Source: Eudromia elegans (Eukaryota; Chordata; Aves; Tinamiformes; Tinamidae). From it: a stretch of DNA of 64,000 nucleotides. The stretch spans positions 1,987,763 through 2,051,762 of the forward strand of contig PTEX01000003.1 in NCBI GenBank assembly GCA_003342815.1. Reading direction: 5' to 3'. Under the pieces are notes generated by a model. The model did not search any database. It was not told the DNA's origin and saw only the letters and a list, made by a program, of their open reading frames with translations. Shown here one piece after another: positions 1-12,300 of the stretch (the stretch's first letter is position 1; each line of letters opens with the position of its first letter). The translations under genes were made by a program, and so were the position numbers.

Positions 1-200
1 GATTTATTTTTTATTTTTAATTTTTTTTCAGGACTTGTGGCATTTAATCCATCTAAGAGTTTTTCACTTCTGGTAAAACTGCTGAATTTTTGTCAGACCT
101 TTATTGAAGATATTCCTTAGGTTGATGACACTTTTTCAGCTTTGGTTGCACTTAAATAACAGTAGAAACAGTTTTTCCTCTCTCCTTTCATCTCTTCTAT

Positions 201-202
<2 letters not shown>

Positions 203-235
<33 letters not shown>

Positions 236-237
236 TT
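203..237. repeat. (ATT)n microsatellite
   Basis: About eleven ATT units in intron 1, followed by a T-rich tract. The poly-Ile ORF over it is an artefact. Confidence 0.95.
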
Positions 238-721
238 ATTTTTTCCCCCTACTCTGTACAATTTGCTGATTTTTGCAAAATACATCTGTCTCCAGGGAAG
301 AGGTGCAAAGATGTAAAACAGGCTAGTTGTACCCATTGTGCAACCCGTCGTTGTGGGCGCACGTGAGCTAGGCTCAGTGTGGCGTGGCTCTTCTGGGGCT
401 CGCATATGTGTTTGGAAGCCACGGAGCAGTCAGTGAGATGTTTTTTCTCTTGCAGAGTAGAGTGTGTATCTGGCAGGGATGGTACCTGACATAGTGTGGC
501 TGCAGGCGAAGCATGAAGCGGGAGCTACACACCATGCTGCTTCACAAGCTCTTTTAGAGGAACCAAAATACTAGTTGCATTGAAGGGAAGCACCTGGAGT
601 TTTGTGGCTGCAGCACAGACAGATGGAGAAAAGAGAAGTTGTTTTGGGGCAATACAACAAATATTGTGATGAGCTATGCACCTCAAAAGCTGTTTTCGTT
701 TGGATTATTTTGCCTACAATA

Positions 722-1645
722 TCATAGAGTCATTAAGGTTGGAAGGGACCTTTAGAGATTGTCTATTCCAACCCACCTGCAAATGCAGGGTCACCTAAAG
801 CATGTGGCACAGGATTGCATCCAAGCAGATCTTGAAGGTCTCCAGAGAAGGAGACTCCGCAACCTCTCTTCACAACCTGTTCCAGTGCTCTGTCACCCTT
901 ACTGTCAAGAAATTTTTCCTTAAGTTCCTATGGAACTTTTGATGCTTTATTTTGTGGCTGTTTCCTATAGTTCTATTAGTGGCCACCACTGAAAAGAGGC
1001 TGTCTCCATCATCCTCGCTCCCTCCTTTGAGGTACTTATGGACAATGATCAGGTCCCATTGCAGCCTTCTCCAGGTTGAAGAGGCCCAGCTCTCTCAGTC
1101 TCTCCTCATAGGGCAGATGTTCCAGGCCCCTCATCATCCTCAGTCCTGCGCTGGACTCTCTCCAGCAGCTCCACATCCCTCTTGTACTGGGGAACCCAGA
1201 ACTGCATACATACCCCAGGTGTGGCCTCACCAGGGCAGAGTAGAGGGGAAGAATCGCTTCCCTTGACCTGCTGGAGATGCTCTTCTTAATGCACCCCAGG
1301 ATCCCTTCTTGGCTGTGAGGGCACCCTGCTGCCTAATGGTCAGATTGTTGGCCACTATGACACCCAGGTCCCTTTCTGCAGAGCTACTTTCCAGAAGGTC
1401 GGTCCCCTGCTTGTGTTGGTGTCTGGGGTTATTCCTCCCCAGGTGCAGGACCTTGCACTTGTCCTTGTTCAGTTTCATAAGGTTTCTCACTGCCCAGTTG
1501 TCCAGTGTGTCCAGATCCCTCTGGATGGCAGCGCAGCCCTTTGGGATATCAGCTACTCTTGCCAGTTTGGTATCATAAGTAAACTTGCTGAGGGAGCACT
1601 CCATCCCTTCATCCAGGTCATTGATGAATAAATTGAACAGGACAG
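722..1645 (-). mobile_element. CR1 LINE fragment with broken reverse-transcriptase C-terminus
   Basis: Read on the minus strand this ends with the CR1 tail, whose complement TCATAGAGTC...GGTTGGAAGGGACC appears at the left edge. The reading frame over about 1227-1645 retains [31 protein letters not shown] and [11 protein letters not shown]. The catalytic FADD motif has decayed to FTYD and the frame breaks further 3'. It is 5'-truncated at the right edge. The copy has diverged from the one at 59890-61346 but looks like a related subfamily. Confidence 0.93.
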
Positions 1646-4070
1646 CATCTGACAAAGTATGTGCCTGACAAAGTGGTTTAGCTGCTTGTTGTCCTGGCAT
1701 GATGCTTGCTTGCTATTGCATTTCCCAGGTCTCTTTTCATTCTTTCCTAAATCAGATGTGCAGGACCTGAGAGAGATGTTTTAGCGTATATGTTTATTTG
1801 AAGAGAATCCAGTATGAGAGGAATGGAGGAGTTTATGGTATTTGAAAAGACATTTTTTAACAAGTTTGAAAAGGTGACCCACAGATAATATAAAACAGCA
1901 TCACAATTTTGAGCGAAAGTTTCAGGATTTCAAGTAAGAGGGGAAAAAGTACAGTTGGCAAGTACCTGCTTGGGTGTGCTAAATGCTCTTTGTCGCTACA
2001 ATTGTTTCAGCATGTGAATAGGCATGCTGGCCTTTTCTGCAAAGTAGCTTGTCTGTCCAGAAGCTTGTTTATGCCTTCTATTTTAATTAAAAAAGTGTTT
2101 GCAGAATATACTGTTTCTTTTCACTATGCAAGGGATAATGTAAAATTTTTTTCCTTTTACAAAAATATTTTTTTAGCATTTGGATGCTCTCAACAAAGGC
2201 TGTTTTATTTTCGTATAGTGGCCATGGCTTTCAAGAGTTTAGAGGAAGAATGACAGGAAAAATGATGATGAGACTTGAGTCCCACAGTAGCCTCTGCTGG
2301 AACCAGAGCCTAGGTGTCATGGGCTTAAGCTAATATGCTTGTTTGATACACGGCCTCCCTGCTGCTCATGATTAACTTGTGAGGGAGCTTAAGACCTTAC
2401 AGTGCCTGAGTTTTTATTTTGATAGCAGTTGTTTGTAGTAGGACTTTGACAGTAAAAAATCAGAAAAGATTTCTCCCTGCCTCTTGTCTGACTGAAGACT
2501 TTTAAAAGCTTCCCTCATCCTGGTGGAACAAGTCCTTTTGTAGAGTGCACAGCTTCCTAGATAAGTTTTTGGCAGTTTATATTTATACTGACTTAGGTTA
2601 TTTTATGCGTTTTTTCAAAATCCTTGAAGGCAACAAGTACGTTTGGGTTTATGAATTCCCATTATCTGCATTCTGCTACCCTGGAAGGATAAATTTACTG
2701 AAATGATGGGTGGTTAAATAGTTTACAGCTTGCATTGTCTGAAGATTCGGAATCTGTATCCAACTGAGACAGCTGTTTCAATTGCTCTGCTTTTACTGAT
2801 ATTTCGGTTCAAGAACTATGTTTATACTAGATGTTAAACAGGAATTCCTTGCAACTACCAGAACTTTGTGCAATTAAGCAAAATCTGAAAACACAATGAG
2901 TTGATACATTCTGCAACAGAGACCAGATCTCTGTCATATATTGCTTGAATTTGGGACCTGTATTTTTTGGAAGCTTGCTGTCATAGAATAAGATCAGAAT
3001 GAGGACCTTATGAGGTTGACTCATTGTCTTGTAGCATGAGTTTGTCTGTTTTTTCTTACTGTAGAGCATTGCTCAAAACTAAAAGCAATCTATGTTTGCA
3101 GACTTTACTACTAAATGCGCTGAACTTTGTTCCCAGTAACTCAAGTATACTTTAACTGCTATATACTGGTTCCATCAAGACTCATTTGTTACTTCTTTCT
3201 GTTTGTACACTTTTTATTACAACGGTATTCAGGACAGGGACCATCTTATACTTTATAGTGGCTAGCACAGCAGGAGTAGGATAACTAGGTGCATCTAGAA
3301 AATAATAAAACTGAGTGATAAATATGTCATAGCTATATTAGGTTATGGATGTTTATTTAAAAAGGATTGAAAACTTACTGAAAATGTGTCTGCAAATAAA
3401 AAAAAAAAGTAGGTTATTTTAAAAGAATTCCTTTTGAAATGGATTATGGCTGTGCCTTCTGCAGAAAGCTTTTCTTTATTTTTATTGAGAAAGATATTTT
3501 TCTAACTGTCAGAATAGCCGTTCCAGCCTAACTGATAGTCTCGTAAAATAAAACACAAGTTTGATAGGAGCTGTTTTCTATTGGAGTTGGACAAGAGTTC
3601 TATCTTGCTGTCCTCCTGTCTGTGACAATGGCTAGTACTGGATGACAGAAGAGTAGGCAAAAGAATAGGGCAAACATGTAGTGATGCTTCCCTGCTTCTA
3701 AAAGTTCGCAGCTCACAGCTTTCCACAGCGGGATGTAGAATGTAGCCTTTGAGGTCCTGGTGTCCCCTGCCTACCCCCTCTTAGGCTGGCTGTTCTGCGG
3801 CATAACTATGTGTTGTGTCCTTCTGTTCCTTTGTATCTGCCTGCTGCTTGATTTGTTGCCCCTAATACCTATTTTAGAAGAGATAGTGAAATGTCATACC
3901 CTGTTTATCCTCCTGTTTTTGTGACACCTATAGACATAGTGTAATTCTGACACAATTAAAGGTAGGCAGGAGTGAAAGGACTTGGATTTGGAAGCAGTAC
4001 AGCTCTGCTGGGCTAATAAGTCCCCATAACTGGTTATTTGGCTGCCATGCTGGAGCTGTGACATGTGACA

Positions 4071-4080
4071 GTCACGTGAC
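4071..4080. promoter_or_regulatory. GTCACGTGAC E-box palindrome (USF/TFEB-type)
   Basis: A 10-bp palindrome with a CACGTG core that matches the best USF/MiT-TFE (CLEAR) consensus. Its intronic position and chance occurrence make its function uncertain. Confidence 0.35.
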
Positions 4081-4114
4081 AGCTCACACGGGCATTGGTC
4101 AGCATGAGGTTGTG

Positions 4115-4137
4115 GACACCATGAGCTTCATGGTGTC
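4115..4137. other. Perfect 10-bp inverted repeat in intron 1
   Basis: Arms GACACCATGA and TCATGGTGTC around a 3-nt centre. It lies about 35 nt after the GTCACGTGAC palindrome. Confidence 0.8.
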
Positions 4138-5168
4138 AACGATGGGATAAAGATGAAGATTGTAATTACTTAGTGTTGGTTTGGTGTGTTAATCAATACA
4201 GTCTTTGGGTCTTTGAGGGTTTTTCCCTTGGTTATCTGCTTCTTCTTAACCTTTCTTTGGAAAACTTTTATTTCTTACATGTGTTACATAAGAACTGATA
4301 TTTTTGTTGGATTCTTTATGCTCTGGTCTTATGGGGTTGTTAGTTTGCAGACTTCATTGCCGTATAAAGTTGTGAGAGGTCTAATCATTTAGAAAAATCT
4401 ATACTAAATGTATTTTATCTTGAAATTCTGTACTTTAAGTTGTTTATCAGACCAAGCTGTTGTTCAAACATATGTTCCCTTTTCAATGTTCGGTGAACCC
4501 TTATCATGGTTTCAGCAGCACATAGTGCTGAAGTTAGGAAAGGTCTTGTGGAGCTCCTGCCTGACATAGAAACTGCGTTTAAAGTGAGAAAGTAACATAT
4601 TAAGACTGTAAAGGATTAACTTTAGAAGAAAAATTGAAGAGACAGGATGTTGTGAACATTGTGTCTGGGGATCTAGTGTTTCTTATTGTTCAAGCAAGAC
4701 TTCTTTCCTTTTTTATTGAGACATGTAATGTAAAAATACTTTAATATGAACTTCTTCGGTTAAAGGTTTGGGTTTTGTGGTTTTTAAAGACCTACCTGAC
4801 ACTGAAAAACTCAGGTAAAGTTGCATAGTTTTTTTAAAAAAAAATACATTTTCCTCCCTAAATTGGGTAATGGATAAGTTAGATCTATCTCTGAGATGGT
4901 GAAAATCATTTTAATAGTTCTCAATAAATGTGGTATATGTAGTATTATCATTTGACCAGAGCTGTAGAAGATGTTAGATTACATTTTAGCATCAGTATTG
5001 TTTAAGTTTAACAGCAAGTAAGATTTTTGCAGGGAAAATTATATGAATCTTATAAAGTTAACAGAGGAAATACTCAGTTACAGTGCACCATGCTTTTCAT
5101 CTTCTGTGTTTCCTTGAGAAGATCTTCCAGATGTGTTCACTCAAAGAAGATGTAGTGGATGTAGGTTG

Positions 5169-5194
5169 TTTTTTTTTTTTTTTTNTTTTTTTTT
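5169..5194. repeat. Poly-T with one N (5185)
   Basis: A 26-nt homopolymer interrupted by a single ambiguous base, which suggests a length-uncertain assembly position. Confidence 0.9.
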
Positions 5195-6047
5195 AACTGG
5201 TAGCATGGATTAGAAAGACAGATGAGCAGTAAAAGATTCTTAGGACTGTTCTAAAATCTTACATATAACAATATGAAAATTTTGCTTAATATTGCATATT
5301 GCTATAGAGGGAGTTTTTTGTGGCAAGATGGAAGTATTGAAAACCTGAAGGATGACTGTATAAATCTGCCTTTTGGGAACTGTGCCCTGGAGGAGCAAGT
5401 ATACTAGAAGTTCAGCTGTGTTACACTTTTCTTCTTCTTGGGACAACCTGCCTATTTCAAAGTTTAAGGCTTCAATTCTTGTACTTTAGGTGAAAGCCTA
5501 TGTTGTCAAGCAAAGTTCTGCTTAGTGAATTTAAGGTTATAGACTTTAACAAGTTGCAATTGCTTTAAAATATGCCGTAATTTAGTATTTCTGTGAACTT
5601 ATTAATATTTTGTGCTTGAGTTTGGTGTGTAACTTTCTTGTTAGGCTTAACTAGTTTTTATGCAGGAAAATGTGGTGGAATGATAGATGCTCAAATAAAC
5701 TTCTCTGGAAGTATAAATGCACTTTAAGAGAAAATATATTTTCTGATTAATGTAGGAGCTTTGGACTCAATTTCTAGCTGCTGAAATTTAAAAAAAAAAA
5801 AAAAGAAAAATCTCTACTTGGCTTGGGCTAGCTAACTTTTTGTTTTTCCTCACAGTTGAATTTGGTTAGTTTTTTATGGGGATATTTTAAAAGTGTATCT
5901 CTTAATGCACAAGCTGTCACCGCCAAACTTCATATTCAAAAGTGTCAAGAGGCTGTGCCATTCTCCCCAGATCTGTTTGTGAGCAAATACTATTTTGTTT
6001 GAAATAATTTACTTGTCTTTAAGGAGAATTTTCTAAAGCTGAGGCTC

Positions 6048-6075
6048 TCTCTGACACCTCTGCTGGTGTCAGAGA
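6048..6075. other. Perfect 11-bp stem-loop in intron 1
   Basis: Arms TCTCTGACACC and GGTGTCAGAGA are exact reverse complements around a 6-nt loop. No known element was recognised. Confidence 0.8.
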
Positions 6076-7582
6076 CTCATCCTGTCAAAGCAAGGACTCA
6101 GATGAAAGATCTTAAGAGAAGTGTGGCTCTTCCTTAATGTATGGATTCATTAAACCAATTTCGCATATACCTCTTTGTCCAGTTCATCCTAAGCTGAAGT
6201 TATTTAACTGTATTTTTTTTAATTCATTAATCTTAAATACACACTGGGTACTTCTCCCTCAGAGGATCTGTAGCACAATGCCGTAAAACTGTGCAAGCAG
6301 AAAGACTTGGATTGCTACAAGAACCTTTTTGTCAAGTTCTTTGCTTTGAATTTTTATTTCCGTCTGCACAGAATTTAATTTATCTTTTTGCTTTATCTGC
6401 TGCTGTTCAACTAACTTAGTTTTGTGGTTGGGTTGTTCCCACAGTGCTGGTGGCAGCACAAGAAAGGGAGCAGTGGGGTTGAAACAAGTGGCCTGAGCAT
6501 GGAGGGAGCAAAAAGCTTTCCTCTTGCTCTCAGTGCTGCTATGCATAAAGTTCAAGACTGCATGGGTCCCTAAGCTTATTTTTCAATACTCTGCAGTTCT
6601 ACTATTCCAGCAGTTGTATAAGACATTGGGGGTTAGATCATCTTCCTTTGTGAAATAGCAAATTTCAGACTTTCAAAATCATAGCAAATCATAGCATCCA
6701 TCCTTCCCCTCTCCCCCTTAAATGCTGACAGCAACCTCTTCTCAAATGCATTGGGGATCTTGTTAATCTTGTTGCAGATGGACCCTTTCCAAGGTTGGTG
6801 TTACTAATAGATTCAGAGTATGTAAATCTTTTACTTTCTGTTAATTTTTCCTCTGTTCCTTGTTTTTATTAGAAGTTTTTTTTTAAAAAAATATTTACAA
6901 ATTAAAAAACATCTTTAATATTCTCGAGCTTTTGTCATGTAAATCTCAAGGAAACATTAAATGTTGCTCAGAGTAGCCTGGTAATCTGTGTCCGGTTGGT
7001 ACAGCACAGCTTTGCCCCCAGATTTTCATACAGCAGTACCATGAACTTAATGACAGAACAGAAACTATACTTTTATTTCTCTAGCTCATCAGGAGGAAAA
7101 ATGCTGATTGAAAACTGCTGCTGATGATTTCTGTGGGAATATTAGCTCGTTTACTCAGGACACACAACTTCTGGAATGTTTTATTTGTCATATGTTATGT
7201 GGCAGATCCGTGTTTGCTTCCCAGAGATTCCGGTCATGGACTGGGTCATTTATATTCGTGGTTTCCTTGAGGAACCTCCTGCATGGGCTGCCTCCTGCCA
7301 GCTGGCTGGGGAAGTTTGTCCTGTGCATTGTTTTCCCGGGTGGTTGCGTTGATAACTACGTGCTTGCCCTCAGCCCGCGAGGTGGCTGTGGTGGGAATAG
7401 GGATGGCGGGATGCCCCTCCACAGGGCAGCAGCTCAACTTAACGCAGCAAGGCAATGAGTTCCAAGCACATTCCCTTCCTTCCTGCTCTCCTTTCGTTGT
7501 GATCTTTTCTTCTGGGGCTTGTATTAGCCACAAAGTGATTTGTATTGGTGTAAATCACCAAATAGGTGTGTTCCTAGAGGAA

Positions 7583-7829
7583 ACGACCACAAATTGAGGC
7601 ATCAAAAGTTCCACAGGAACTTGAGGAAGAATTTCTTAACAGTGAGGGTGACAGAGCACTGGAACAGGCTGCCCAGAGAGGTTGTGGAGTCTCCTTCTCT
7701 GGAGATCTTCGAAACCTGCTTGGACACAATTCTGTGCCACGTGTTCTAGGTGACCCTGTGCAGGGGGGGTTGGACTAGATGACCTCTAGAGGTTCCTTCC
7801 AACCTTAAGCGTTCTGTGATTCTGTGATT
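7583..7829 (+). mobile_element. CR1 LINE 3' end
   Basis: A 5'-truncated CR1. The last ORF2 codons ([20 protein letters not shown], then [15 protein letters not shown]) are still open to the natural stop. They are followed by the 3' UTR with GGACTAGATGACCTC and CCTTCCAACCTTAAG and the terminal short repeat (TTCTGTGA twice). Confidence 0.95.
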
Positions 7830-9279
7830 CCTTCCGTCCATCCTTCTTCCTCCAGCCCCACAGACTTGGGCCCTTGGGCCTCTAATCTGTGTTCCTCCTC
7901 ATGTCCAGGGTTTGCAAGTAACATAAGTCTGTTGTGTACAGCAGCCTATTACAGAAAATAAAATGAATTGAGTAAAAACCTACAATTTAAAGACATATGT
8001 TCAGAGCGGAGAACAGTTCTGGTGGGACTGCCTCTCTTTGCTGAGATTGGAGCAGTGTTACTGAGCAAGGAAGAGGTTTGCAGAATGCCAGCGTAAATGT
8101 GATACCAAAGTTAGTTTATTTTTGGTTTTGTTTTTAATTGGAAAGACCTTGAATTATTTTTACAGTGTTCAAAATATAATACCCATGTTCTCACTAAATT
8201 TGGATGGTGTTTAGGGCCATCTTCAGAGTGTGTGTCTTCTTTGAGAAGAAAAGAGGCCCTGCTTCACCTGAAGTGCCTGCATGGTAGTGTGAGAGCAACC
8301 TTGCTGCCCAGAGAGGAGTTTTTCTAAGTGGGTGAAAAGGTAGAAAGGCCTGTGTTGGTTTCAGTTTTTGGACACCATACTCTCTAAGCTGAAGTATTTA
8401 GTATATTCTCCATCTGGTGAGGTAGCATAGAGATGGAGGTACCTTTGGAGACTTGGAGTTGTTTGTTTGTTTGTTTTTCCCTCTCTCATTAAAGATGCTC
8501 TTTTAGATAACACCGTATTTGACCATACCTTTAATCTCACTTAATTTTTCTTTTCATTGAAGTTTGTTACTTGTCTATTTTGACTCTGGCTATATATTTA
8601 TAACCATATAAAGATTATAAAATATATGCCTCTATTTTCCTGTGTTACCCATTTTTGGGAACTTAATCATGTTTTTGATGTGAAATATCATGTTTGGGTT
8701 CCCTAGAAAATGGTAATCCTGTTTACTCAGGGAGACTGCATTCAAGTTTATACCAAGAAACGCAAGGTAGCTACAGTTTATGCTTGTTGCTTCATTGGCT
8801 TGCTTACTTTGTGTGTAAAGTTGGAAAATGGTAGTAACAAAAGCAGAAGTGCTTCTTTTATATACATATACATAGTGGTAATGCAAGCACGGGTTGGGTA
8901 GCATGGTAATAGGTAGAAGTGTAAAACCCTAAAAACAAACAAACAGAAAACCTCTCCAAAACAAAAATGTGTTTTGATCTGCACCCTGTCCAGTTCTAAT
9001 GCAGACTCCTTCCACCAGTTAGTATTTATATTAAATCTCACAATGTGTGATGGTAAGTTGTTCTCATAATGTACTTACACTGTCTCTTCCTCTAACGTCA
9101 TGATACTGTTGAAAAGGGGGCAGTTTTAGAGTAGATATTCAGTTTGATCAGTGTATAGGATATTAAAATATCCCTGTTGATTGAAAAGAAAGCTCATGTC
9201 ATAAGTGTGCTGCTTAGGTGAACTTTGTGTATAATGAAGGATGTGTTGCAAAAAACGGCTTCATTTCTTCTTGTTTCAG

Positions 9280-9324
9280 ATTAAGGGAAGTTTCAGAGAA
9301 GCTGAACAAATATAATTTAAACAG
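9280..9324 (+). CDS. UBR5: UBR5 exon 2
   Basis: Encodes [14 protein letters not shown] (residues ~21-36), the N-terminal helix before the propeller. It starts with the third base of a codon and ends AG|gtaaga, leaving two bases of a Ser codon completed by the next exon. Very short (45 nt). The 478-nt intron after it shows nothing else. Confidence 0.96.
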
Positions 9325-12300
9325 GTAAGACATTTCAGGCATTGCTGTAAGCCATCAAGGAAAGTATGTTTTTGTAATATCCACACGAAACGAAGGATTG
9401 CAATGTAGATGGAGCTTTAGAAAGCCTCGATACTTGTGTTAAACTTCAGAACTGCTTCAGATAAGACAGTTACCACGTAAGGAAGAATATGTTAGATTTT
9501 CAATCATGATATAGTCTATTAAATGCCCACTTTATAGACTGACTCCTTATTTGTGATGTAGAGTCCCTATTGTTTAATATAGACCAAATAAAATGAAAAA
9601 AGAGGTATTCTGCATTTTCTGTGCCAGATGACTGAAAGCATATCATAGTTGCTTCAAGTAATTTACATTTTTAGTCATTCTGGAATATTTCTATATCAGT
9701 AATCATCACTGCACATTATTCCTTCCATATGCCACGTGTTTTTTATTTTTTTCAACCTTTAAAAGTTTAAAAATGTTATACATGCTCACTTTTTATTTTC
9801 AGCCACCCCCCTTTGAATGTATTGGAACAGGCTACTATTAAACAGTGTGTGGTGGGACCAAATCATGCTGCATTTCTTCTTGAGGTAAATTACTCCAGAA
9901 TCTGTTGAGATAACAAACTTGAAACTGTAGAGTTAAAGCTAATCTTTTAACATCAAATTGATCAACGCTCTTCAGAAACTGAAGACTTATTTACTTATAT
10001 AGATGTATGTTTGTATGTGTTGTTTTTTCCTGTAATTGTCTTGTGTTATAATTTTGGACACTTGATTTTCTTGTTTTAAATATAGGATGGTAGAGTCTGC
10101 AGGATTGGTTTTTCAGTTCAGCCAGACAGATTGGAATTGGGTAAACCAGATAATAATGATGGGTAAGAAACACTTTTCTTTATATTAAGTAGTTCTTTTG
10201 AACTGGATAAGAAGTGCTTGGTGTTTTGTTTTTAAACCAGATTGCCTTTGAAATGAATACTTGAAGTTGATATGCCATGGTTGTGGTGATGCAGCCGAAA
10301 GTGTAGCTTGACAAAGTGGTATAGGAATAAATATTAGATGTGATCCAAAAAGTAGTGATACAGCATCTCTTGAAGAAATAATAAAACAACACCTTCTCAC
10401 CCACCCCAAACAACTTTTATGAAACCAATTGGCTTATATTTTTAAGCCCCATGTAGAATCTACTCAGAAAGTGGCCCCATCTGAAGGGGCTTTCTTTCAA
10501 GATCTGGTATCTTCAGTACAGGTAAGTCCTGTCTATTAGGACAGCTTGATCATGTTTGGATGTAAAACTTTAAGTAGCATACTTAGGCTCTGGTTTACAG
10601 GTAGAGCACCTGGCTGTTAAAATTTGTACGTATACGCTAACTGAAAACAAGTAGTGCAGTGGCTATCTCAAATTCTCAATTCACTGATTAGCTTAATGTG
10701 CATTTGAAACTGTCGTTATGGATTACTGGTGTAAGTACGATCTGTTAGGCATGCTTTCCACTTTATTTTTTCAGCATACATCTTAACATACAGTTAGATT
10801 AGTTTGGAATATTCCCCAAGGGTGTTGCTTAAGCTGGTATGTTACCAGACTAAGTCCCTGAGAATTTAGACCTGGGCTTCCAGGTTTTGTTCTTAACCCA
10901 TTTGGGATTGTTTTGTGACTGATTTACCATCTTTTACTTTCAGTTCAAAGTTGAGCAGTGGCTCAGGGGCAGGAAGGACATCCAGGCCAGGCAGAACTAG
11001 TGACTCCCCATGGTTTCTGTCTGGTTCTGAAACTCTGGGCAGACTGGCAGGCAACACCCTTGGGTAAGTTTTGATAGGATTGAGGCTGCAATCTGTTTGT
11101 TCCATATTTGAGTATATGTGTATACACATATATAAACTGTATGCAGTATGTATAAGGGGACGTTTAATTACAGCAGTTGTGTAGGTAGGGTGTAACTAAA
11201 ACCTCACTGACTTTGTTAAAATAACACATATGCAACTGACCATTCAGTGCCTAGTATATGGAACATTCTTCATACGTTCCAATACATGTGTGAAGAATAG
11301 CTTGGTTTTGGCTGTGTTGTGTTTTTTGAGTGTTTACCCTCCTCAGCTTTGAAAAACAAAATTTTTAGAGGAACACTATCAATTTAATAGAATAGTAACG
11401 TGAAGTAGGATGAGTGCATTTACACAGGAAAAAAATGCTTAGCATGTGTACTGACAGATTTTCATGTAGTCAGTTTTATTGTGCCTTCCTGTCTCTTGCC
11501 CCAAGTGAAGAGTTGCTTTTCTTAGGCTGTGATACATAGTAATAGGAAGGAAATAGCTGGAAAAAATTGTGCGTTTAGAATTGAAATAGGAACTTGAAAG
11601 TATAGTTTATGAACTCAAATTATACATTTTTTAGTAATCAGCTTTAGAATTGATGATATCCCTTTTTATAGCAATGTAAGTTAATCCTCATTATGTAATT
11701 ACAGTGTTTTTTTCATTAGATGCTTTTGTAAGGCAGTGAAGAACTTCAGCCTTTCCTCCTTCTCCTCTCCCCCCAAAATAAAAATAATTTGTTGTTTACT
11801 TTATTAAATGAGTTCATTTCATCTGTGATTTAGCTGCATGAAAGTCTGCCTATCCCTGCCCTAAATTTTCATGAAATCGTTGTGCATCACAACTTAAATC
11901 TGTGTGGTGGACTTCAAAGGTACACCGATGGTGTCACACGTAAAAACTTACTGTCAAAAATGGTTTTGTTTTCTTCAGACTAGGAACATGTTGATTTTCT
12001 TTATTTTTACCCGAGCATAAACAATTAAAATTACTTGAAGACCTATGAAACCAGCCTCTGAAGCATTTGTATTATCTTCTCTTGCATAGTTCAGAAATGG
12101 ATGGTTGAAACTCACCCAACCAGTAGAGTGCATTTACAAGAAGGGATTACTTACTTATTTGAATCTTAACACATACTAACTACAGAGACCTTTAGATTAG
12201 AACACTGAATTTGGAAAGGTGATAGCAGGTTAGTGGACAGTAGATGGGGATCATCAAGTAGGTGGGCAGAAATAAGCAGAAAGAGTTCCTTTCTGTACCT

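Larger units (their letters stand above)
1..9279 (+). other. UBR5: UBR5 intron 1 (3' part)
   Basis: No coding exon was recognised here and the short ORFs look random. No CpG island and no sequence encoding the UBR5 N-terminus was found, so the promoter and exon 1 should lie before the window. It holds an (ATT)n tract, two CR1 fragments, two perfect stem-loops, an E-box palindrome and a poly-T run with an N. The 3' splice site is TTGTTTCAG. Confidence 0.85.

Noticed and set aside
104-405. Short frames with poly-Ile over the start of the window
   Set aside because: The isoleucine run is the translation of an (ATT)n microsatellite.
1-9279. Search for UBR5 exon 1 and promoter
   Set aside because: No sequence coding for the recalled N-terminus and no CpG island were found, so both are placed upstream of the window.
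10466-10495. Hairpin GAAAGTGGCCCC...GGGGCTTTC
   Set aside because: The stem has a two-base bulge and short arms, within chance expectation.
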